DNA of 64,000 nt, taken from the NCBI GenBank assembly GCA_014706295.1, contig JACSVZ010000001.1, positions 115,641,111 through 115,705,110 of the forward strand, written 5' to 3'. Shown here piece after piece: positions 22,345-34,084 of this stretch (position 1 is its first letter; each line of letters begins with the position of its first letter). The translations under genes and the position numbers were made by a program. The notes beneath the pieces were generated by a model. The model did not search any database. It saw only the letters and a list, made by a program, of their open reading frames with translations, and was not told the origin of the DNA. This DNA is from Lycocorax pyrrhopterus obiensis (lineage: Eukaryota; Chordata; Aves; Passeriformes; Paradisaeidae).

Positions 22345-23870
22345 TGTGTAGTTTGTTGGATTTTTCCTCCCTTTTTTTTCCAGTTGAACTATTTCCAGAT
22401 GTCCTTCACTTTCTACCTGGCTGGGATGAATCCAGCAATACCCATTCAGTGCCAGTATTCTACACCAACTCTTTTTATCTGACACTATTTTTTATAATTT
22501 CCTTACATAGATGATTTCCCCAATTATTTATTTATTTACGGCTGACCTATACCAGCATTCAGCTGAACATGCTGATCAACGTAAGCTTCTCTCTCTAATT
22601 AGACCTTTTTTTTAATTAAAACAAATTAAGAGGATTTATTTACATGAAATCAGCTTTGCCACTGAGAAACCTTTATTGGTATTTACATGATTGCCTGCTG
22701 CACATTTGCTTTGGTAATTATACACATGTTAGCTCTTAATGGAATGAAAAGGGCACAGGGACCCAATGTTTTTAATCTACTGTCATTTATGTCCCAAAGT
22801 TGCCAAATTGGGGCTCAGCTAAAGACAGTTTTTCAGTGGAATAGTGAGCACTGCTTTTGTTCATCTAATCTTGTACTCCTATCTATTTTCAAGATAGGAA
22901 TGGAAAAAAAATGGAAGAAAAGAAAGACTGAAAAAAATCTAAATGGAAACTAAAATATTGTAGGAACTCAATAGTGACTGAACTTCCTCGGCAAAGAGAA
23001 TGCACCTATACCATGACAAACAAAAAGGGAAAAGGACACCTGCAGTTCACCACAAATCTTTTTGAAGTGAGTGAAGTTCTCTGACAGAATAATAAGACTC
23101 TGCCACAGAATAAAGGCATTTTCTGAGGAATCAGTTGTACTCATAGGCCAGCTTGAACCTTCTTTTTTTTCTCCTCAGTAAAATCACTTTAAAAGCAAAA
23201 CCACAGCAACACCAGAATCTCTGAAAAGGAATGATTGCTGGGTTTATGTGTTGAAGAAATGTAGGAAAATAATTAGGGAGAAAAGAATGTCAGCTTGTTA
23301 TACTTCAGCTGAGGGGAGAGTGTGGTGTTGATACCCAGCTACTGCATTATTTGTATCCACTCTGCCATCCTAAAGACCTCTCCTTAGTTACCCTGAGGGG
23401 AGTGAATTCAGCATTTCCTCCCTCTCCACTGAAATACATTAATCCATGTATGAAGAGTCACTTGAGCAGCAGGACAACGCTTTATTTACATGAGAGGCAC
23501 ATAACCACAGTGCCTGCAGGCACCTCACCAACATTTAAAGAATAGACTGACTCCACAAAACAAACTGCATTCGACATTAAGTAGTTCTACATAGAACTAG
23601 TTTAAAAATAAACAAAAATAAAACAACCTAAAAGACAAAAACACGCACCCCAAAACCCCACTCAAACATCATGGAGATTTGAGACAAGATTCCATCATCG
23701 TCATTCTTGCATTTCAGTCATGCAAGTGATGACACAGCCTCAGAAAGCCCACTTGGGAATTTCAGACCTTTTCAAAGTACCCAGGAACCCTGGCGGCCTT
23801 GGTTGGACCTGGTTGTCAATTTTCACGACGAATATCCAAATACACCTCTCTTTGGAAATTAAAAAAAAAG
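22345..23870. other. Unique non-coding sequence
   Basis: No gene recognised. It contains a 14-base perfect palindrome gtgcctgcaggcac at 23510-23523 and an A/C-rich patch at about 23605-23665. Confidence 0.6.
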
Positions 23871-24193
23871 AAACATAGAAATATGAAATGCTTGGTTAGG
23901 AGGGACCTTGGAAATCACCCAGTGCCACCCCTGCCATGGGCAGGGACACCTTCCACTGTCCCAGGCTGCTCCAAGCCCCAATGTCCAGCCTGGCCTTGGA
24001 CACTGCCAGGGATCCAGGGGCAGCCACAGCTTCTCTGGGAACCTCACAGTGAAAAACATCCTCCTAATATCTCAGCTAAACCCTCTTTCAATTTGAAGCC
24101 CTTCCCCCTTGTCCTGTCACTCCAGGCCCTGGTAAATAGTCCCTCTCCATAATTTTGTAGGCTCCCTGCAGGTACTGGAAGGGCTCAATTAGG
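23871..24193 (-). mobile_element. CR1 LINE, 5'-truncated 3' end, minus strand
   Basis: The best-preserved repeat in the window, about 323 bases. Read on the plus strand from its 3' end there is a short acatagaaatatgaaatgc tail, then gttaggagggaccttgg, gccatgggcagggacacctt, ccactgtcccaggctgctcc, tccagcctggccttggacac and cacagcttctctggga, and finally the block ending tgcaggtactggaagggc. These are the reverse complement of the end of CR1 ORF2 and its 3' UTR in avian CR1 families. The element is 5'-truncated, as most CR1 copies are, and I see no target-site duplication, which is usual for CR1. An open frame on each strand here is only an echo of the repeat. Confidence 0.95.
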
Positions 24194-24271
24194 AAAGAAG
24201 GATAGAGTGGTGGGGGGAAGAGGGGGCAGAAGGAAGGGAGGGAGATGAGGAAAGAGAGAGAGAGCAGGGAG
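24194..24271. repeat. Purine-rich low-complexity tract
   Basis: G/A-rich run with gggggaagaggggg, aaggaagggaggga and (GA)n parts, directly next to the truncated 5' end of the CR1 copy. Confidence 0.85.
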
Positions 24272-27200
24272 CTGTGTGCATGTGTTTTGCTCAACAGCAG
24301 ATAAAAATACACTGTTTACTCCATCTTCCATCCATGTGTGCCAAAACTGATCACAATATAAAAGCAGTTAGTAATTTTTTTTACCATGCTTTTTCAAAGA
24401 CAAAATAAATGGAATTTTCAAGTATTTTCAACCAGCTCTCATTCTAAGCAGCCATGAAGAGACCACCCTCAATTACCAGATTTTTTAGATATGCAGCCTG
24501 TGAATTATCTGTATAAAAAGTGAAGTTCCATTCCACCCCTTAAAAATAGTGCAGGTCGTTGCAGACATCAGCCTGCATCTGAGCTTTTGTGGAATTCTGG
24601 ATTTTAGAACTGATTTTTAGCATCCTTTAGGATAAGGACAAAGGTTTTAGAATCCTTGTGAGCTTTCCTAGACAGGTTATGTCTGTAGCAGCCAGCCAAT
24701 ACTGGGTAGCTACCTAAAAGAAACAACAGAGAACAAGAATCATGTGATAAAATGTGGCAAAGGGGTCTGAAAGCTTGCTCTGTTTGATACCTCTCCTAGG
24801 AGGCCACCCTTGAAAGCTGAGTCTGCTGTGTCCACTGGAAACTTAGGGGTTATTGAGGAGCAGACCTGATTTATTTTCAAAATTCACTGTGGAGACATAA
24901 AGCATCTGGCAAAGAAACCAAGTATCACAAAGCAGCCACCGATTCCTGCCAAGTCTGGAACCTTCCACCCCTCCCTGCTCACGTCGTGAAGGCCATCAAT
25001 CAATAACATCATAAACCTCATGATTACATCTCATAGATGCATAAAATATGAGTTGTTTACAACAGCCTGCTTGTCAAGAAATTAAAAGCCAGCAGAGGTT
25101 CATAAAAGTTGAGGTAGAAGGAGTGGTGCAGATCTGAAACATCCCATAAACATCCATCTGTCTCTCTTAGAACAAATCTTGGCCAGGAATAGGTGCAGAG
25201 GAATAAAAGGCTCAGTTTATTTGGGATTCAGAATTGTCCCTGCAGCAGCACCGTGGATCAGAGCTCAAGCCACACATCCATGGGCAGAACTGCACGTGCA
25301 CCAATCTTAAAGATTTGTCTGTTTAATATCATGGAAAGAATCACTCCCAGGCCTCCTGCAGGAGGAGAAGGGATTCTCACAGGAAACAGCAGTAAATGGT
25401 AGCTATGGCACAGGAAAGCAGAAGAAATATTAAATCTGTGAGAAGGCCCAGCAGAGAATAAATGAACAGCTTACCGTGGAACCCCTGGGTCTCTGCAAGA
25501 GCCAGGTGCTGTTTTACAGGCTGTGGAAAGATCTCTCAGTTTTATGCTGGCCTGGGAATTAACTCACCATGTTCATGAAAAAGCTTGTTTGTCAATTAAT
25601 CAACTGAATAAATAGGTTTGATTGCCAGGGTTTTCCCACCTCTGCCCTCCTGCCCTCTCCAAAATCTGGAATCAAGAAACTTTTTTCAGGTGTTTCAATT
25701 TCTAACTATAATCTAAAGCGCATTGCTATTGTTTTATGCAGTGTAAGATTTTGGGACACTTCTTTATGAATCTGACATGGCAGAGAATAAATATAAACAA
25801 TAGTGGAGGAAAACTCAGAAGGGCAGATTTTAAATAAAGCTCAGTATCCAACATCTTATTCTATCTTTGTTTTTTAATACCCTTGAATAAAAATAAGGTA
25901 GCCTGGAGACTGCATGCTAGCCATAAAAGGGGTAAAATCTTTACACAGTATTAAACTCTGAGAATGAACTCTGGGGATTAATAATGTTACAAAATATACT
26001 GGTTTAGGTGCTGACTGTACAGAAAAACAGGCTAAGCCACTATGATAGTGCCACATCATCTTTTGCATATTGTAATTTTAAAAGAGAAAGCAGTTCAGGA
26101 GAGGAGGGAAGAAAATCCAGCTGGATGAACAGAGCTTGATTTGGGCAATGGTATAAAAGCCACTCGTTCAGTCCAGGTGTTCAGTGCACAGTTTGCAAGG
26201 CCTAAATCACCACCACATCTTGTGATTCAGCAGGTCTCAGAACAAAACACTTCTGATTACACCGTGCTGCTGTTTAGAACACTCCAGAGAATTTTGGGGA
26301 TGAGCTTTCTCTGTGCACGTTAAGGAAAAATGTGTTTAAAAGACTCCTTCAACAGGAGGACTCCTCCATGGGTTGGGGGAAGGCATCCCTGAGAGATATT
26401 CTTTATTTTTTTGAATACTTCAAAATGAACCATGACGTGATCAAGAAAATTGCAGGGCTAAATTTGCACTTCCGTACTTGCTCCTTGGTAAAGTACTGGC
26501 TTTACTTTTAGGGTGTCAGAGAAGCTTTAAAATTCACAAATCTGGGTGCTGTGGAATTTCAAAGACCTCCTCCTCCACCTAAAAGTGTCACCTCATCAGC
26601 TTTGGCTTAAATGCAATCCTACCCTGCAGCACTTCACTGCCTGAAGTTTTGTCAGCTACTGAAAGATCAGCAGCTCTCAGGCAGGGACACCTGAGAATTT
26701 TGATAAAATATGAGGATAAACAATTTAATGAATAAATAATTAACAGGTAATTAAAGCTTTATTAAACCAGACTTGCATTAGGTAAGTGTATATGGGGCTT
26801 TTCTGAGATCTTACAGGCTTCACTCGCTCTTTTTTTTTCATTTTGTGTGTGGATCTTTGCCACGAAAAAGTTAAAAATTAACTGCTCTCAGAGAGTTGTG
26901 TCTTTTGAACTATTGTAAATTAATGCACATATAAATGGTAATCAAAACCCAAACCCATTCTTTTTCAAATTATCATGAAATATTACTACGGCTAACTAAA
27001 TTTATTCCTATTTGCAAAATCTCCCGTCCTACAGAACAAATTGTTTGTTTCAGAGCTCAGCCATGTATAAATTAGCTATACCAGCATTGCAGGGAACTAA
27101 CTAAATCTGCTGCAAAAGATTAGGTTCCACAAGACCTAAATTGCTGTTTCTGCATATGTGCAAGTAATTAAAAATGATTTATAGAGGCTGTGAAAATATG

Positions 27201-28003
27201 AGAACCTCTCATAAATATTGTGGACATCAGAAATGGGAGAGGCAGGTTAGATGAAGTGCAGGAGATCTGATGTTGTTCTTTCACAATGAAATTCTGTAGA
27301 GGAGGTCCTGACAAGTCACAGCACCTCTGCCTCCATGGAAAAGTGAGAAAACACTTCTGTTCCTCACTGAAATTCTTTCCTTTGTTCGCTGTCATCCACC
27401 TGATTTTCTAATAAAGCCAGTTTGTTGCTACTTTTATTCCTGAGATTTCATTTTTAATAAGTGCACCCCAGAACGTGACAAGTGCTGATAGTGGGTGAAA
27501 TCACATATTTCAAGCGCAGAGAAAAGTTTTACAAATCAGTCATAATTGGTTTACAAAACACAGTTTGGTGAATTAATGTCACTGAAAAAATATTACACTT
27601 TGAAGAGGTGAAACATCTATGGCAGTGCTCATGAATTAACTTTCCTCCAGACTACAAAATTTATAAAAAGATCATCTCAAGATCCTAGTTTAACCCTCTC
27701 CCTTAAGAAAGAATCCAAAATATCCTGTGTCACATTATGTTTTACCAGATAGGGAAGAATATGTGGGGTTTAGTAGGCACTGCTGTTAATTTTTGAAATT
27801 AAAAGCACAGGATAAGGAAATCAGAAAGTGCAACGGAGCCTTTTAACATCTACATCCTTTTTGTCATTTGTTCATCATTTATTTATTAATGATCTTGACT
27901 AGTCTTGCTACAGGCCATGCTGTAGAAAGCCATATTTAAAATGAGGGGCGAAAAAAAAGGATAACAGAACAGAACAACACGAATAAATTCCTTATTCAAG
28001 AAA
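24272..28003. other. Unique non-coding sequence
   Basis: Nothing recognised beyond ordinary AT-rich sequence. Open frames do not exceed about 80 codons. Confidence 0.6.
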
Positions 28004-28014
28004 GGGGGGGGGGG
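28004..28014. repeat. G11 homopolymer
   Basis: Eleven consecutive G, followed by aaggagg. Confidence 0.9.
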
Positions 28015-29071
28015 AAGGAGGTCAGCTTTATTGTATTTTCAAGTTTTAATTGTGTGAAAAGCTTTAATATTTTGCCAGCTTAAGATCTATTTGTTAAAAG
28101 CAGACTGCCCTTGGCAGCACTTTTTCAGTGGTTTGCTAAACACCTTCTTTAAGGTCACCTTTCCTCCTGCTTTCCTCCCTGATTCTTTCCCCATAAAGAA
28201 AACCTGAATTTTAAATTAATATATAGAATGACAGGAATGTTTGTTTCACAACTCTTTTTTTCTAAAACCACTGAAATTCAAACATTTTAGGTAAAAGTGA
28301 ATGGGAATCTCAGTAGGCTTTTTGAAGGTCTCTCATCACACGCACTTAGAGAAACCAATCTGCTTTGGGGCAGTAAGGAAAGCCTGCTTATACATTAAAA
28401 AGTGCTCAAGAAATAGGAAAGGAAAGCTATGGGTGACACAATCCCTCAAGTGCAGCTTTGTCATTATTTTATCTCTGTGGCCTGTGCTGGAACTGGAGTA
28501 GGGAAATTAAATCAGCTGCTTATTGGAGAGAGCTAGAGAAGATCTGAGATCCCTTTGATCATAATTGACTATGAGGTTTCCTTTTCAATGTGTGAAAAAA
28601 ATCACAAAGAAGTGGTTTTTTTGAAGGCTATGAATGTGTTGGTTTGGATTTTGAGGTTAGGGGTTTTTTACATCATTTTTTGTGCTGATTTGCTATTTTT
28701 TCTGTGGATTTTCTGAAGTAACAAATAAACTTCTTCAGGCTGATATTAAAATCCCATATCATCAACATTTTTCTTATGTGGCTTAGAATCAGGATCCTTT
28801 TTGCCTTGGAACTTATAAAAGCATTGCTGTCAAACACTGAAACTCAATTTATTTGTCCAGGGTGACAAGCCTCACTGCTTTGACTGAGTTTCCAGACACC
28901 ATGCTCAACAATGCAGTCTTAACCCGATTCTTATAATTAATCACTAACAACTCATTTCCTTTCATTATATTTGTTTCCCTTGTCCAACACACCCAGAAGA
29001 AAGAGCCAGGACTACTTTGCTCAGTTAGTAATGAGCACAAGCTATTCTCCATTTAAGAGCATGTAACTAAT
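28015..29071. other. Unique non-coding sequence
   Basis: Nothing recognised. Confidence 0.6.
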
Positions 29072-29111
29072 GACCTCTGCTCCTTAATAATCCAAACGAC
29101 CTCTGCTCCTT
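29072..29111. repeat. 14-bp direct repeat, period 26
   Basis: gacctctgctcctt occurs at 29072-29085 and again exactly at 29098-29111. Confidence 0.8.
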
Positions 29112-29210
29112 CACGCCCCCGACTTTATTACACTTTTGAATAATGGCCCCCTCAATCAAACCTTTCCTCATGAGAAGATTTCAGCAGCAGGAGCCCAGAT
29201 CAGGGGGTGG

Positions 29211-29271
29211 CAGCAGCTGTGATATAAACACGAGCTGCTGTGACTCAGAGCCCTCAGCAGGGCACACTGAG
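29211..29271. repeat. Two adjacent short hairpins
   Basis: Hairpin 1: cagcagctgtg (29211-29221) pairs with cac-g-agctgctg (29229-29240) around atataaa, with one bulged g. Hairpin 2: ctcag-a-gccct (29244-29254) pairs with agggc-aca-ctgag (29259-29271) around cagc. They are three bases apart. The stems are too short for a standard pre-miRNA, and I recognise no RNA family. Confidence 0.55.
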
Positions 29272-32130
29272 CCGCTGCCTTAATCTAACACAGCACCTCT
29301 GTCAAGCCTTGATTTGCCAGAGTCCTGCAGGCCTCAGACACGTGAGCAATTTATGTCCTTCATTCTCGGAGCTGAACTGGTGAACCAACCTGTAAACTCA
29401 ATTAACACTGAGGATAACTCAGAGATTTCTTCCCTGACTGGTCGCTGGACAGTAGCTGAGATTAGTTGGCGCCTGAGGAATATCAGAGCTAAAAGAAGCA
29501 CTCCAGATATTCATCAAGGAAAAAAAAATAAACACAGTATGTATAATTTTTTAAGGTGTAAGAATCTCAAAATCTTTTTCCCCAAAATAATTTTTAATAT
29601 AGATCGCCCTTGTCCTGTTATAGATACACCTAATTTCATACTCTCAACCACAATTCTGTCTCTGCCCCAAGAACTACCTGGAATAAATCTACATCTTCCT
29701 AGGAACTGTGGTGCAGAGTGACATCTCACATTTCAAATAAAGCTTTGGGAAGACAGGTCTAATTTTGTCTTATCTATTGTAGTTGTCCAGCATGATGATT
29801 TTTTAATAGGGTTTTTTGGAGGGGAAGATCTAAAGGTGAGTTACCTAGTTATTAAAAGCATTTTTGTATCCCCAAATCCTTCAGAGCCCTTAAACCCACA
29901 CATCCCCGAGGCAAACTTTATTAAGTTCACAGGCTTCTGATGTCCAGCAGCAACTCTGTAAATCTGCAAGGCTCTCACACCTCACAATACCTCTTTAAAG
30001 TTCTTATAGCCCTAAGGCAGCCCTCTCCATCACAGCATGGCCAGAAGGCATCAAGACAAGAAGGAGCAGGTGGAATATGGACACAGGAAGACTTCAGGGC
30101 ACCAGAACAGGAAGGTTTGGCACTGCAGAGGAGAGCAGGCAGAGAAGAGTCCTGGAGCTTGAAGGTGCTCCAAGCATCCCTGTCCTGCCAAGGAGAGATT
30201 TAATCTGTGACAAGGACACAAAATACAAGCTCTGACTCTAATTCTGACACAAACTTGGTGTGCTTTTTCCTGCCTCCGTGTGAGACAGGAAGAGCTCACT
30301 CACCCTTCCCGTTACAACCAGGATAATGACTGCAGAGTGAAAGGATGGAATTCAATCCAAAACACCACAACAGGTAGGAAAATGGGTGTGAACTTAAAAT
30401 TTGACGCTGCTGCAGTTAGTGAGGAGGCAAAACACACAGAAGAGGAGAAAACCCCGAATATCCTGTGTGATCAACACCATCAGAGCACATAGAGGGAAGG
30501 GTTTCTTCTGCTTCTCCCCAGTGGCAGCAGCTCACTCACAGAACGCCAGAGCTTTCAAACATTTATATTTAAGGAACTTGCAAGGGATGACAGCTGAGTA
30601 CAAGGAAGAAAAGATGCTAAAATATATTTATCTACTAACAAAATTTAGCTAAAAACAACAGACTCTTTTCAGCTCTTTGAGGGGACCACAAGCAAGCACA
30701 CAAGCATGGAAATCAGCCAAAAATCACTGTTTCTGATTACAGTTGAATTAGTGCAAACTGCTCCAAAACCTTTTTGGTATTTCATGTCATATTAAAACTG
30801 AAGCTGGAAAATTGATCACATGAGAAGAGAAAATTGGTCTTTCTGCCTGTAGCTTCACCTTCAGGGTTGGATAAAGGCTCTTGTTGAAAACCGTAGTAGA
30901 TGAAAATGGAAAATTTAAAAGAGAAGGACATGGAGTTTATGAAAGAAATGCTGGCTGGATTTTCTTCACGAGGTAGAACATCCTTGATCACCAAAATAAT
31001 AGCATCCATTTTGTGATTCTGCAAATAACTCATTTTCTCTCCATGTTTGCTGACAATTGTGACAGAAGGTGTACCAATGTACAGTTTCTCGGCCACAAGA
31101 GATTTTTTTCCTCATCACTAGTAGGGAGTAATGCCAGCTGGAAAAGAAATTACCACCAATTCCATGAGACTTCCAGGCAAAAAATGTAGTGAACACAAAA
31201 AAAATCCTACCAGCAACTCTAGCATGACAACATAAACATCCTGGCACAGATTACAAATATGTCTTCACAAATATACACATTTATTATGCCATGTACTTGG
31301 CCAATGAGCAAACTTGAAAAAAATCAAATTGAGCTATTATTATTCCTGCAAGAGCAGATTTAAAAAGATGTAGAGGAGGACAGAGCTCCTACAGAACAGA
31401 AATCCAGGACTCTACAAGGAGAAAAAGGCGGGTCAGACACAACCTGTGGTGTCTTTGCAGGATATGAAATAAAGCAGCAGTTCATGTCACTTCAGAGGAA
31501 GAAAATGCCATAATAAAACACCACAGACACATTGATGGGTTGACATAAAAAAAAAATCCATCAACTGATAAGGTTTGTTTGACAATGAGTCTGGGGAGCT
31601 GTGTCTGATGGCTCTGGTCTAACCAGATGATGGAAATTTTATGAACTTGGACAGCAGAGGTTTTGACTTTGTGGGTGAAACTGTGCACAGAAACGATTTC
31701 ATTTGATTCAATTCATTGGAGTATCGATTTTCAGGGTTGATGATTTATTAAAGTAACATTTGGTACAGTTGGATCTTCCAGTAATGATGATGCTGTTACT
31801 GACACTGCAAATAAATCACTGTAAATCTTCAAAAGAATACGAGTGCTTAGCTAACAAATTGGGTGTCCTGGATTTGGAGAAGCTTGGGAATTCCTGCTAA
31901 GTGATGTAGAGACCTTTTTTGGCTGTGGAAGTGTTCTCCTTTTTGACAACGCTGGCCAAAGGACAAGTTTATTTAAACATACCTGGGAGTTTATAGCCTC
32001 ATTTTTTACGTAAGTAGTCAATTGAACATGCAGAGTGTAAAGTAACTTTTACTTCTGCACTACTATCCTGTATGAAAATCAGGCAGTGATCTAGCAAACT
32101 GAACAAAAAACCACTGGTGCAAAAGCTTAC
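29272..32130. other. Unique non-coding sequence
   Basis: No gene recognised. The longest open frame is about 135 codons (29314-29721, plus), begins at a non-ATG codon and is largely overlapped by an opposite-strand frame. No repeats recognised. Confidence 0.55.
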
Positions 32131-32521
32131 CTATCTTGTGTGGAATATAATTCAATAGTTTAGAAAACCCCTGGGCACACAAAAGACAGTCCCTAAGTAA
32201 TCTCTTGTGTGACCACCTGGCAGGTGCCTCCCAAATATCTACCCCTGAAGAGGCTGGAGCTTCACAGACCTGGAGGATTTCCCTGCCCTGGCACTTTCTC
32301 ACTGTTTTATCTGCTGACAGTAGTTTTCAACACTCACCTTTTTAATTAAGGCTGCACTCAGAAGCAGGTAAGTCTTCCCATGAGGAAATGAGTGCAACTG
32401 AGATCGTCGAGGCTGCACACACCAATAATGCTGCTGCTCGTCAGGCTGCTGCTGTATTGCTACTACATAATCACTTTCAGACTGCCTGAGATGTGATCTC
32501 CAATAGAATGGAGACCATTCT

Positions 32522-33305
32522 CTGTGGTAAACAAAGATACAATAAATGTTCAGTAGCACTGCACAGTATGAAAATGCATTTCTACAAAACTAAATTACAG
32601 GAAGTTAATGATTTCACAAGGGGATCATGACTTCTTTACTTCTTTTTTTTTTTTTCGTTTGCTAAGGGCAACCAGTATATTTTGCTTCACAATAAACTTT
32701 ATCTCCAAACCCTTATTTTTTTTGTGTGTGTGAGACAATAACCTTGGTAATCGTAATACACTACAAACAATTCTGTGACATCATAACCCAGGTGTTCCTG
32801 AATAAAATTCTCTCAAATACTCTGTCTGTGGTCAGGCAAACCTGTAAATGAACTGCAAAACTGAGAACTAATTTGTCACATTTAGCCCCAGCCTTGACAA
32901 GAGGTGCAAAGAACCATCTCACCTGACAGATCCAAAATTCCCTGCTCCGTTGCACTGTAGTTTCACTCCAGAGGTGATCAATTAGCTAAAGCTCATTTAA
33001 AGATTCACCACAGTGTCTCTGCAATGGGTTAGACCAGAGGCTGCAACACAGAAAAGGGATCAGCATCCTTGTAGTGCTCCTTCACATCTTCTGTCCCATG
33101 AGTCAGGGGTTGGTATTGCAGGATGCTAAACAAAGTTTGTAAGAATGTTTATAAAGTCTAACTTCTTGAAAAACAAAGGCAATTTAGAATGAAACAGATG
33201 TAAAAAAAAACAGTGAGTGACAACAAATTTCCCCATTTCTTTCTGAGTTTATTCTGGATGGGTCCTCTCAGATTGTCACTTACACAATGCCCCTTGTTTT
33301 CTCAA
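32522..33305. other. Unique non-coding sequence
   Basis: Holds a T13 run at 32643-32655. Nothing else is recognised. Confidence 0.6.
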
Positions 33306-33356
33306 TAAAGAAAAAAAGAAGAGAAAGAATGAAGAAGAAAGAAAAGTGAAGATGAC
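33306..33356. repeat. GA-rich low-complexity tract
   Basis: Aaagaagagaaagaatgaag-type text with almost no pyrimidines. Confidence 0.75.
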
Positions 33357-33574
33357 ATCTATACATCTGAAGAAAGCCCATTGGGTCAGCAGCTGTTTGC
33401 TGTTTGGGAATTTGAAGATTTTGATAACTGTTGAAGGCTAGATCTGTAAAAATGTTCCTTTTTCACTTTTGTACTGTGTAGTTATCATAGGGATAAAAAT
33501 CTGTGCTTGGCTGAATATAACATATTAGGTTCTCAATAAATTCACAAGGAAAATAACAAATTTGCTTTGAAAAA

Positions 33575-33609
33575 TCAAAACAAACAAACAAACAAAAAAA
33601 AAAGAGAGG
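33575..33609. repeat. (CAAA)n / A-rich simple repeat
   Basis: caaacaaacaaacaaa followed by an A-run. It lies about 40 bases left of the solo LTR. Confidence 0.85.
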
Positions 33610-33646
33610 AAGAACTAGCAGAGATACCAGAAGTGTAAATGAAGCT

Positions 33647-34084
33647 TGTTTCAGTGTAAAAAACTGGCCATGAATTATGTTTGTCTTAAGCCCTGGCGGC
33701 TCTGTCGTGAGTTTTGTAGCAGAGTAGCTACCAGTGGATCTTCTCTGTTTAAGGCTGTGAGAAGCCTCCTCCTGAGAGGGAACAATCCCTGCTTGGGGCT
33801 GGGCAGGGCATTGGTCAGGGAGTGGTGAGCAACTCCTTTGTGCAGCACCTGTTTTGGTTTGTGTTTATTTCTCTTTGTTGTCTCTATTTTCGTTATCATC
33901 ATCATCATCATCATCATCATCATTATGGGGGTTATTTTATTTTATTTCAATTAGTAAACTGTTTTTGACTCAACCCATGGGCTTTACCTTTTTTCCCCCC
34001 AGTTCTCCTCCCCATGCAGCCAGGGAGAGGTGTGGGTGAGTGGCTGCATGGCACTCAGTAGCCAGCTGGCCTTAAATCACCACA
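33647..34084 (+). mobile_element. Solo LTR of an avian endogenous retrovirus (ERVL-like), plus strand
   Basis: A stretch of about 438 bases beginning tgtttcagtgtaaaaaactg and ending gccttaaatcaccaca, with TG..CA termini. Internal text that I recognise from passerine LTRs includes agcctcctcctgagagggaa, gtggtgagcaactcctttgt, ttattttattttatttcaat and ctcaacccatggg. It carries a (ATC)n microsatellite (33895-33923) in the position where this LTR type is often ATT/ATC-rich. There is no internal retroviral sequence on either side, so it is a solo LTR. The flanking pentamers aagct (left) and ctgct (right) are at best an eroded target-site duplication. The class assignment is from memory of the family. 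Confidence 0.82.
33895..33923. repeat. (ATC)n microsatellite inside the LTR
   Basis: About nine and a half perfect atc units ending in cattatggggg. Confidence 0.95.

Noticed and set aside
23859..24152. Frames on both strands, Trp/Pro-rich
   Set aside because: They are translations of the CR1 3' end. They do not include an intact CR1 reverse transcriptase.
28004..28014. G-quadruplex at the G11 run
   Set aside because: A single G-run without three further nearby runs on the same strand. It is better described as a homopolymer.
32923..32985. Upstream exon candidate on the minus strand (open, ends gtcag/gtgaga)
   Set aside because: Its only open frame ends in a phase that does not fit the phase needed by the stretch at 32338-32521, and its acceptor is weak.
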